Assembly (NCBI GenBank): GCA_019054805.1
Contig: JAHQIY010000006.1
Span: forward strand, 2,480,001-2,544,000
DNA: 64,000 nt
Reading direction: 5' to 3'
DNA from: Brachionus manjavacas
Lineage: Eukaryota; Rotifera; Eurotatoria; Ploima; Brachionidae
The notes under the pieces were generated by a model. That model was not told the origin of the DNA. It did not search any database and saw only the letters and a list, made by a program, of their open reading frames with translations. Positions 24,239 through 34,775 of the stretch are shown one piece after another (position 1 is the first letter of the stretch; each line of letters begins with the position of its first letter). Position numbers and translations under genes: made by a program.

Positions 24239-25045
24239 TTTAAATAAATTATTATAATATTTGAATCATTTAAATATTTAAATAATTTATTTATTAAATT
24301 TATTTATTATTTATTAAATTTATTTATTTATTTATTAATTCATTGGCAGTGGTACACTTGACTTGAAAGGGTAAAATTTTCTCTTTTAAGGGCGCAAATT
24401 CACCAAGCTCTTGATCCTTTTGTAGCATCCCTTTTCAATTATGTTCACAGTTGTACAAGTATCAAATAAAAATTTAGTACACTTGCTACATAAATCAAAA
24501 CCACATTGAATTTTAACCAAAAAATGATTTTACAACATTTTTTAAATATTCTTTTTTTTTTTACAAATTTAGTTTCTATTATAAATTATTAAATAAAATT
24601 GTCCAAAATTTTAATTGATTTTATTACTTTTATGCAAAGCCAATTCAAGTTTCTCATTCCCTAGTCTATAACGACAGATTTTATTTGATTTTACGATAGC
24701 AAAATAACAAAGGAAAGAATAGTACTTGTATCCTTTTGTACTCTTTGTAATAGCTTATAAATAACAAAGTAAAAAATCAACGCTTAAACAAATAAAGCGG
24801 GGGGGAGGTCGGAGAGGAAGCCGCGACTTGTTTCTCAAATAAATTAAAATAAATTAAATAAATTGTATAGTTTATGATTTGATTTTCAAAAAAAATGCAA
24901 TTTCTTGTAGAAGAAATAAATCTGCTACTATAGACCCTTTATTCGTTTATAACAATAATAATTAATCACAAATATATTTTTAGAATAAAAAATGTATTTT
25001 TTAAAAATTTGTTAGATAGATGATTATTTTTTGATTCGAATTATA
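24239..25045. other. Spacer with a short GC-rich patch
   Basis: Mostly AT-rich with ATTTATTT simple repeats near 24280-24350. About 24610-24680 is an inverted copy of a stretch at 28035-28110. A G-rich patch with a run of seven G and the words GGAGGTCGGAGAGG lies near 24799-24830. No gene seen. Confidence 0.6.
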
Positions 25046-27266
25046 TCAATTTTGAGTGGATTCTAATTGAATTTTGCAACAGAATAATTTAATATTATTG
25101 AGAGCTGTATCATCGTTCCATATATAAGTTTTTTCGATTTGTGTTTGTAAACCACAAATGAAGCTCTTCTCTGGACAATATTTCCATTCGGTCCAATCTC
25201 CCCAAATACCTCCATAATTCCAAACAACATTCTTGTTTTCCCAATGTCCTAAAGGACTTATTATTCTTCCGTCTGCACAACTAAATTCAACTGAATTGGT
25301 AGCTGTATCATCTTGTTTTGGTTGTGGTTTTTCAACTTTTAGTCTAAATCCATTTAAATACAGTGAATTATTGCAATAAACATCTATTCCCCATGTTCCC
25401 CATCCTCCAACACCACTTTGAATAAAAAAATTTCTTTCACAAATTAGTTGCAAACCATTCATTGCCGTGTTATCTCTCGCTTGATATGGTTCTAATTTCA
25501 TGTTGAAGCCAATTGCAAATGTTCCTTCTGGACAATATTCTTCGTGATTCCAGTCGCCCCAATTAGTTACAGTGGTAGATTCAATTAAATCTGTTTTGAC
25601 ACGAAGGTAACATTTTTGTTCAAAGTTGTTTTCATCTTTGCAAATAAAATTTTCTTTGCATGGATTATTAAATGCACATGTTTTCAATACTTTTAAATTT
25701 TTTTTAAATAAAGATTTTAAGCGGAAAAAAATTACTTTTGGAAGGCGCAATTTTTTCAAGTTTTTTATTCATTATTAAGTCAGCTTTTAAATAAGTAATC
25801 CAAAACGAATCTGTCAGATAATTTTGGTCATTGTGCACACTATAGAAATCGAATAAAAAACATTGGGTAGCAAAATATCGAGTTTCTATTGTCGCATACG
25901 AAATGGCTTCACACCTGAATGAATCTTGTTTGCATAAATTCCAACAGACTGCCGGTGTTTCTGCATTTACGTTTAAATAATGTCCGATTAATCTCAAATT
26001 TGTGTATCTTAATGTTTTTTTTTTATTTTCTTCAATTGATTGTGTTTTGTTTGCTGTAAAAATTAGACTGTTAGATGTTAAGTCAACATTTCTTAAACTA
26101 TCAAACCATATTGGAGTTTTTACAGGCATATTTGAAATAAAACAACGAACTTTAGAATTATAGATGGAATGTTTGTAAGTAACTAAAGGTTTATAAAAAA
26201 AATTTGAATTATTTTCGTTAATGTAATGATTATCAGTGGAAGAACAAAAGGCATAATTTAAATTTTTACTTATTTTGTTTATGCTATTCAGATATAATTT
26301 TAAAGAATCGCTGTCAAGAAAAAAATTTCTAAATATCAAAGTATTGAAATTTTTATCAACTTCATTTGAAATGCACCATGAGAACAAAATGTGCTTTAAA
26401 AAGTCATTAAGTATCCAATTATTTTCATACTTATAAACATATGATCCACAAAAAATTTGATTTGCAACAGTATACTCTGGTTTTTGATAATTAAAAGAGT
26501 AAACTACATCCCAGTCAAAGAAGTGATATTTTTCTTTTAACTCTTTCTTAAAATCGGAAACATGATAACCTGATAACCTTGACTTGCTTATATTTTTACC
26601 TATGTCTTGCAAAACTTGATTTAAGCCGAAATATCCTGTATCTTTGACAAATTCTTGAATCAAAAATAATTTTTTGTAATATCTGATTTTAGCATCAATT
26701 TCATCTAGAAAAATATCAACATCCAAGCCGGTTTGCATGCCAGATGATTCTTCGCAGTTTTTCACTAAAAACACCAGGTTTACAGAATAATACTTCAGGA
26801 ATTGTGACCAATTATCAACACATTCACTTTCGTAGTGACAACACCATTTAATAGCCTTCAAAACATTTTTTTTTTCTAAATAAAATTCCAATAAAATCAA
26901 CATTTTTTCAACTCCCTCACTTGCATGAAAGCAAATTTTTTTTATATGATCATTCACTTCGGATTTTTGCTTGTGGGATTCCTTGTTCCTAATCGAATTT
27001 TGTAAGCGTTTCATTAATTTTTTACCATCGTCAAAGTCGCTGCTCATAACCGAACAATCAAATTTGCGATCCAAACTTGTAATTGAACTCAAAATTGTAT
27101 CTAGCTGTTCCATTAATTCTGTAGTCCTATCGTTTTTGAGAAAATAGTCCCAAATAGTTATCAAAGAGCTAGTGTCCCCAATAAAAGATGTTAACAATTG
27201 TGATGTAATCATGAATTGAGTTTGAAATATAAAGAAAAAAATGATAAGAAAATCGTTTACTTTCAT
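25046..27266 (-). CDS. Secreted multidomain protein with PAN-like and VMO-I domains
   Basis: Exons 27266-25736 and 25689-25046, intron 46 bp (phase 1), 724 aa. Residues 1-22 are a signal peptide. About 25-330 is a mostly helical region that I do not recognise. About 425-480 resembles a PAN/apple domain (NLRLIGHYLN, VCWNLCKQD, QCFLFDFYS). After the intron comes an EGF-like stub (CAFNNPCKENFICKD), and about 555-715 is a vitelline membrane outer layer protein I domain, a three-fold beta-prism: WGDWNHEEYCPEGTFAIGF, WGTWGIDVYC, WGDWTEWKYCPEKSFICGL, with the family's DNTAMN, DDTATN and DDTALN motifs once per sheet. VMO-I proteins coat eggs or mucus in other animals. The gene sits intact inside the loop of the inverted duplication. 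A 119 bp segment covering its start is repeated upstream. Egg-coat or secreted defence role is inference. Confidence 0.85.
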
Positions 27267-27373
27267 TTTATAGAATTAAGAACTCTAGAGAATTTGATCT
27301 TGTAACTGAAATGAAAAGCTCAAGAGTCTAAACAACTTTTTATATAAGATAGTGAATTATTAGATTAAAATGC
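27255..27373 (-). promoter_or_regulatory. Start-codon region and upstream flank, copy 1 of a direct repeat
   Basis: This segment covers the first four codons of the VMO-I gene and about 107 bp upstream of its ATG. It is almost identical to 27547-27666. It must hold at least part of the 5' UTR and probably the core promoter. A TATATAAAAAG-like word occurs about 75-85 bp above the ATG on the minus strand. Confidence 0.55.
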
Positions 27374-27546
27374 AAATGCCATTTGAAAAATCGCTGTAAG
27401 CAAAAAACATGATTACAATTTGTGCTAAAATGTATTATTTACTTTGAAAAAAAAAACGATTGTGAATGAATGTGAATTTTAACTTGAAAAATTCTTATCT
27501 TGAAATTTAAAATTTTATCTGCAAGTATCACCATGAGTACAAGTTA

Positions 27547-27666
27547 GTTTACTTTCATTTTATAGAATTAAGAACTCAAGAGAATTTGATCTTGTAACTG
27601 AAATGAAAAGCTCAAGAGTCTAAACAACTTTTTATATTAGATAGTGAATTATTAGATTAAAATGCA
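27547..27666 (-). repeat. Copy 2 of the VMO-I gene start region
   Basis: Direct repeat of 27255-27373 with only a few changes, 292 bp upstream, same orientation. It keeps the ATG but the coding frame is not continued. It may act as an alternative promoter, or be the scar of a lost tandem gene copy. Confidence 0.8.
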
Positions 27667-27839
27667 GTTTTTTTTGGGCTTTTAATAATTTACGATTTAT
27701 TGAATAATGTAAAAAAAAATTTTTTGACATATCTTTTTTCAATAAGTCGATTTAACTATGAATCGTGTTATTTTAAAAAATTTCAGTGTAAAAAACCTAA
27801 ATTTGATTTGTTTGTTTTTGCCAAATTTTTTTTTGACTG

Positions 27840-27930
27840 TGGCTTGTTCCACTGTGGCTTGAAATGTGCTCATAGAACCAAAATTCTTCAATTTAAATGT
27901 TATATTTACCACTACACCAAATTCAAAAAA
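27840..27930 (-). repeat. tRNA-derived SINE-like fragment, second copy
   Basis: Minus strand reads TTTGGTGTAGTGGTAAATAT, close to a pol III A box, then GGTTCTATGAGCACA. It pairs with the copy at 12590-12655 and carries about 12 extra bases after the A box. No closed tRNA fold. Confidence 0.4.
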
Positions 27931-29073
27931 AAATAAAATCTTAGCTATTACGTGTAATCTAGCGTGAAAAAATACTAAAAACTCAGTTCTACAATAGAAT
28001 AATTAATCTGAATGCTTTGTAAGGAGCTCTGATTTATGGGTTTATAGACTAGGGAATGAGAAACTTGAATTGGCTTTGCATAAAAGTAATAAAATAAATA
28101 AAATTTTGGAAAATTTTATTTATTTTATTTCTTTCGAGTCATATGACTCGAAAGAACTGGCGAAAAGAGCTGAATGTATTTATTTGAGCCTACAACTCTG
28201 CTCCACAATCAAATCACATTCCTATACTAAACAATTGTAAGGCGAGGTACAAGCCTTAGCCATATCGTGTTATTGCTGTCAAAGGGACAAAAGAGACTGT
28301 GGATAATTAGAAAAGGGAACTGTCTAGGAACCGTAGTTATTTCAAGAAAATTCTTTTAGAAGGTGTTCAAGATAATGAACCTAGTCAAATCGAATCTCAA
28401 TTGAAAGTGGTACATGTAATAGAGGACGAGGAACAGATTCCAAGTCATCTTAAATAAGGAGGGAAGGTTGTTATTTACTGGTTTTGGCAAACATACTTTA
28501 GACGCATGCTTGCATGGTTTGTTTGTAAAAACTTGTTTGGGCTCGGTACCACTTTATTAAATAAACTAATTTTATATTAATGAGATTTTTTTTTACAAAA
28601 TCCATTTTTCAAAATTTTGAAAATTGCTATTGAAAACAAAACTTAGCGTAAAAAAGTGTCCTTAGCTATTGCTAGACTGATTAACACTTCGTTTATTCAT
28701 AAAAAAAATAAATTGAAAAATTAAGTATTGATGAAAATGAGAAAATTTTGGTTAGTGATTTGATATAGGAAAAAAAATTTTTTTTAAAGATTTTATACAG
28801 TAAAAACGTCCGGAAACCTTTAAATCTTTTAATCTTTTAAATCCTTTATTTCGGATTTTAAAAAAAGATAAAGTTTATAAATTTCAAGAAGTTTTTAAAT
28901 AATTATTTGATTATTTTGAGTAAATTTGATTTGCCTTGATCTAAAAATAGAGAGTGTTTTGATATTTGACAAACATTTTTAATTTAAAATTTAAAATTTT
29001 TATTTAATTTTGAAAAAAAATAAAAATAAAATAATTTTAAGTCATTTAAAATTTTGAAAAAACCAAAAAAATA

Positions 29074-32000
29074 TCAACAAAATGCACATGTTTTTTTGCA
29101 TGGATTATTTGGCAATTGATTTAGTAGAGAGCAGTAGTTTGACCAAAGTACACAGCTTTCTGGAAATTCATCTTGACACGAAGATAAAGTTGTTGTTGTT
29201 GTTAAAGTAGTTGACTCAATGTTGTTGCATGTTTTGGCACATGCTTCTTTGATTGTCAATGATCCAATGAAGGCATTTTGATCACATAAACCTATTGATT
29301 TGTAATATTTACAAATTTCCGTATTAATGTCTGTTGATGGAGAAACAGGTTTGGCAGTTGTTTTCAGTTGATTACTGCAAGTAATCGGACAAGCTTCTTT
29401 GATAGGTTTTGAACCAATAAAGGCATTTTGCTCACAAAGATCTTGTGATTTGTAGTACTCGCATGCTGCCCTGTCAAAATCTTCATCTTGTGGACGAGTA
29501 ATAGTTTCAGCTGTCGTTGAAGGTGTTGATGACATAGATGAACTACTGACTGAGTTATTTGAACATTCAGAACAATTGTATCCCGAACATTGATTTGGAC
29601 ATAAACAAATGTATCCGGTACTTCCAAATTGCTGACATGTTCCACCATTATTACACGGATTTGGCGAACAATTGTCCGAAATTCTGGTTTCACACAATTC
29701 ACCTGAATATCCTGATTTGCAAGAACAACGAAAACCAAATAATGAATTGTTAGCAACATTGGTGTTTGAACAGGTGGCATCATTTTGGCATATATTATTT
29801 GCTTGTTGACATGTTAAGGGAGTTGGTGAACAATCGCCACAACTCTTGGAACAAACATCTCTTACAAACTCAAATCCTCCATTTGTAAAAACTTTTTTGA
29901 CATCACAAAATTGTGCATCCGCTAAGCAATTCCAGTAAGAATCCTTGCAGACCAAAGCATTGTACTCTTCAAAAAAAAATTAAAAATCATCTGATTACAA
30001 GAAAAAAATTTTAAAAATTTTCAAGATAAATTACTTTTGCAGCTTTGACAACATGTATCACCAAACAAAGCATCTGAACAGTATCCACTTATTGATTGAC
30101 CAGCTTGTTCGATTAATTTGAAAAAATCAACACATTTCATTTGAGGAGAAGTTAACTTTAGGCCAGTTATTTCTTGTGTAACAAGTCCATCACCAAAAAG
30201 GCAAGTTCCACGTTTAGTGTTTGCTTTTGGAGAGCATACACCAAGTTGACAAACCTTACCCGAATCGCATAATGTACCATCTGCTGCACCAGTTCTTCCT
30301 TCACAAATAGATGTTGTCGCATTTCTGCGGCAATAAAGAATTTGACATAATGAATTCGAATTTATCTTTTAGAATTTTAGAAAAAGAATAAAAAAAATTG
30401 CTTCAAAGTAATTATTATTGTGTAATAAAAAGCATACCGTGCAAAAAGATGCAGTAGGCCCATGAATCATTTTGCACTGGTCGTCAGCTGAAAGGAATTC
30501 GCCTGGTTGTTTGTCTTTGGTGATCTTGTTTTCAGCTGAATTTTGAGCTTTATTTAATAAACATTGAGCCTGTTGAGAAGCACCACTGAAATTAGGCAAA
30601 AAATTTAAAAAAATAGCTAAAAATTGATGTTGTTATTTTACGTCAAGCTAGGATTCAAAAGAAGACTTTTGAATTGTTCAATCGAACATGACGAAAAACG
30701 ATTCAGATTTCCTCCTGTTAATGATGAAGCCATAATGAAGCGTTGATTTTGAGTTGGTATGCATTGTGCAAAAAAGTCGTCATGAGCAGCGCCCAAATTA
30801 TGACCAAGCTCATGAGCAATAACCTAAGTTAATAAGAAAGATTGAAATTATTTTTATTATTTGATTGCTATTTGATTCCAAATTTAAAACTTACAATCAT
30901 ATTAGAAAATCCACCGAAATCTTCATTGATTGAAAATTTCAGATTGGAACATATGGTACCAGGACAATAGCCAGCTGTACCAGCACGTTGTGATATTGGC
31001 AATGAAATATCGTTGGATAATAACTCTTTGCTTTTAAAATTAAAACCAATTAATTTGAAAATTAATTCTAAAATGAGTTTAAATTGCTAAATGCATTTTA
31101 GATTTGAAAAGAATATTCAAATCTGAATTCCATGCTCTGTAAAGAGAATAGTTTTATAAAATTTCAGAACTTGTTATTTAATTTCTAAATAAAAATAACA
31201 AGTTTTTTCTAGAAGAATTTAAAGTAAAAAAATTCTTTATTATAAAAAAATTAATTATTGAAAACAGAAAAATATTTTTCCAGAATGTTTTTATAAACTT
31301 TACATGGAACACATTGTCAGAATTTTCAGAATTATCTTTCTCTATTTCTCGTGGAAAATCCAGGAAATTATTGAAAAGATTAAAATAAAAGATAAATTAA
31401 TGCCAACTAAAATTAAAATCTTTGTAATATTAGTTGTCTCAATTTTAGATCAAACAAAGTATTTTTCTAATTATACTAAAATATTTTTCTATTTTTTGGA
31501 ATTAAACTTTAACGAATTCTGAAACATTTGCCACTGTAATTCCTTTTTATTATCCTCAAATGATTTTTAAATCATTTCCTCTATACACTCTCTTTCTAAA
31601 TATCGTATTTAAATAGTCATTAAAATAGAATTTAAATGAACATTTATTATGTTATTTAATATTTTGATGGACAATTGAAAAAAGCATATTTTTTTAACTC
31701 AGGCAATAGTTAAAATGTATTTTGAAGAATAAATGTCTATTTATGAGTGATCACAGCAAAGATATATATTTTTTTCAAACTTACTCGAATAGCGCTGCCG
31801 CATGGTCAAATTCAAATGAAAATTGCTTTGAGTTTATAAAATTGGCAAAATTTTGCAAAGTTCTGTCAGTAACTAGCGTTTGCTTGCCATTATAAATAGG
31901 AAAATTCAAATCGCCACTTTCTTGACTGCTCAGCCATTGTTCGTCTTTTGTTTCCTTAAATGAAAAAATGCAGAATTAATAAAATTTACTAATTTTTTAA

Positions 32001-33030
32001 TTTTTATTTAAGCTTTGGCTTAGGTTTGATAAATTACAGTTATGATCAATAGACTGGTTAAGACAATGTTAATTCTCATGTCTGGATCATTTTCCAAAGA
32101 CTCTTGGTATCGTTGATTCACACCATTTATTAGATGAGAATAATAGTGTCTCATCAAAGCAAATACTTTTTGATCGTCAGTAGTGTCGGCCAGTTTTTGA
32201 AACTTTTCTAAAACACTCGTATCTGTCACTAGTAATAGTTCTACATCAAATTCAATCGGTTGACCATTGACTGCTCGCTTTGCTCTAGGTTTAAGTGTAA
32301 AATTTTTTCTCAATTTCAAGTCATCGATCACAAATGGAACAATTAATTCTCGTTTTTGTATCACATGTTTATTTCGTTTGGTAAATTTGTTATTCAAATC
32401 CCTTTTGCTTCGTTCTTGAATCAAACTATCAGGTAAAATATCCAACAATGTTTCGGATTCATCATCTGAATGAAATGTGGCCATCTAAAAATCAAATTTC
32501 AAAATTAATCTTAGTATTCAATCAATCAAATAGAAACAAACCACACTGAATGAATTTTCATCATCTTGATTTTTAATCAGTCTTGCATAACCCCTACCGC
32601 CTTCCATATCATAGTCTTCTCCGTCCTTTAACATAAAATTAATTAAACAAAATTTTTTTATTATTTTAATTCTATTTTAACTTGACTGTGTTTATTGTAT
32701 TTGACTGGCTGGGAAGTTTCTCCATCCAATGTATAGATTTCAGCTGAATTTTTCACATTCAATTTTCTGCGAAAAAATCTTCTTTGGTTTTGATTTCCGG
32801 AGTACATAAACGACAAATTAAATTGTTCCGGAAAAAAATCAGTTCTATTTTCAATTTGAATTTCAAAACTGTTCAATGCTGTAAAATTTTGACTCGAATT
32901 GTCTAAATAAAATCATCAGACAAAAGACTCCAAAAAATTTGTTCAACAATTTACTCTGTTCAATGGTCTTGGAAGTGATTATTTTAAATATAATTAAAAA
33001 AGTAAAATACACTAAAAGTCTTAATCTCAT
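29074..33030 (-). CDS. Secreted ADAM/ADAMTS-like zinc metalloprotease with ShK-like and EGF modules, right-arm copy
   Basis: Ten exons: 33030-32955, 32902-32682, 32625-32542, 32484-32038, 31954-31785, 31030-30895, 30823-30642, 30585-30438, 30365-30035, 29966-29074; CDS 2688 bp, 895 aa. A signal peptide (residues 1-20) is followed by a prodomain ending in the furin-type site RAKR (about 197). The M12B catalytic domain carries HELGHNLGAAHDD (382-394) with three zinc His, catalytic Glu383 and a Met-turn at about 409. A Cys-rich ADAMTS-type segment follows (GAADGTLCDSGKVCQLGVC). The last exon holds an ShKT-like domain (CKDSYWNCLADAQFC), two EGF repeats, a Ser/Thr linker, two near-identical Cys modules (CEYYKSQDLCEQNAFIGS, CKYYKSIGLCDQNAFIGS) and a third ending CKKTCAFC. 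No membrane segment is seen, so it is probably secreted. Most introns are 50-80 bp; intron 5 is 754 bp. It likely trims extracellular matrix or cuticle; substrate unknown. Confidence 0.92.
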
Positions 33031-33663
33031 GTTGTTATTAGTGGTTTTTTTCTGAGTTATTTAATTCAGTCAGTTTTAACTTTTTTTTTTTAATCTGATA
33101 ATTTAGACTTTCAAATATTTATAGCAAAATCAGTAAATAATTTCATCAAGAAAACATTTTAAATTTATTTTAATTTCATTTTAAAAACTTATTGCTTAAT
33201 TATTAAATGAAATTAAATAAAACAAATTAGCTTCAATAAACATAAATATATTATGAAAAGATTTTATGTTTTTATTATAACATTTTATCTTAAGAAATTT
33301 CTATAGTTAGGAATTAATATTGTTTGATTTTTGATTTATGAAATTAAAACTTCAGACTTGAGATTTCGTAGATTTAAAAGCTAAAGACTGCATCAGGTAT
33401 TTTTAAGTCATTTTCGCAAATTTCATATTTTTTCTGATTTAAAATTTTATTTTTTTAATTCTTTTTTATTGTAAGCTTATAATTAACAATAAATTAACAA
33501 TGAATGTTGAAATCAAAATCAAAGAATTTCCGATTGTTAAATATTTTATTTGTTTTTAAATTAGCTGTTTTATTCAAAAGTTTTATTCTAATAATAAACA
33601 TATATTTCAAAATATATTTGATAAATCTAAATAATAATTTAAAAAAAAATGATTTTTGGTTAA

Positions 33664-34241
33664 CACTAGAAGCACCAAAACGAGTCAAATTGACTTGTTT
33701 TAATAGAATCTAATGGATAAAAATGGCTAATAATTTTTTATTTGGATAAATCTATTCAAAACTTAATTTTAATTGAGTAAAAATAAAAAATTGGCTAAAA
33801 AAAGTATCTTGCAAAAATTTTATCTTCTACTGAATTCATTCCTTTATGAACCAATTTTTCGTCTTTCATGTAAAATACGCAAACTTTAATTATTGCATTT
33901 TTTAAATTTGCTTATCTTGGTTCAAGTATTAGGATTTAAGTCAGTTTTTAAAGATTTGTATACTTTTTATAAATATTTTATGACTCATCCATTGATTTTG
34001 TAGATTAATTCAAAATTTTAATTATAAAACGAGTCAAAATGACTCTTTTTGGTGCTTCTAGTAGTATATACTTGATTTTGTACAAAGGAAATATTTTTTA
34101 TATTTGAATTTAGTTAATTTAGAAAGTTATTCTTATTTTTATAATGAAAAAAAAAATTGTGCTCAAATAGCAAAATTTGACTTAGATTTTAGCGGCCAAA
34201 AATCGAAAAAGAGTCTTTTTGACTCGATGATGCTTCTAGTG
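33664..34241. mobile_element. 578 bp TTAA-flanked piggyBac-type non-autonomous element
   Basis: The ends are CACTAGAAGCACC and its counterpart GATGCTTCTAGTG, followed inward by CGAGTCAAATTGAC / TTTTTGACTCGATG. Both sides are flanked by TTAA (33660-33663 and 34242-34245), the target of piggyBac transposases. The left arm of the duplication has the uninterrupted site with a single TTAA at 15039-15042. A third copy of the terminal sequence lies inside at about 34027-34062 (ACGAGTCAAAATGACTC, GGTGCTTCTAG). There is no transposase frame, so it must have been moved in trans. Confidence 0.92.
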
Positions 34242-34775
34242 TTAAGAAAATTTTTAAAACCTTTCAGTTTCTGAATAAAAAGCTTTGAAAATTCAAATGA
34301 TTTCCAAAAGTGTTCACCCTTGGGTTCAATCATTGCTGTATTACAAAATTTTGAAAACGAAAATGACGCTTTTCATCAAGATACAAAAGTTTGGCTTTTT
34401 TTAAACCCGATCACCTTGCATAATTTATAACGAATTTTTAAGAATGAAAGGAGTGGTAAGTAAAATATGAAATAACATTATTTTTTATTTTTGTCGAAAT
34501 TTTGATCACAAGTTATGTTAAAAACGTTGTAGTGATACCACTGACTTCAAAAAATGTGAATATCTGATCACATTTTCCTCGTGGCAATTTTAAATAAAAG
34601 TTTATTTCTTATTCAAATAAAACTAAGTTTGATAAAATATTTTATTGGTTCCAAAAAAAAAAAGCAATAAAATTTTTTTTTAAACAAACCATCAAAAATA
34701 TTAACAAATCACAAAATATATTTGATTCATCTAAAATAATATCTGATTATTGATTTAAATATTTTAAAAAACAAT

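Noticed and set aside
27700-27936. 78-codon plus-strand open frame
   Set aside because: Phe/Lys-rich low complexity over the SINE-like fragment; no support.
31304-31522. 72-codon open frame (and its left-arm mirror at 17187-17396)
   Set aside because: It lies in intron 5 of the metalloprotease on the opposite strand, is low in complexity, and has no recognisable motif; the mirror copy follows simply from the inverted duplication.
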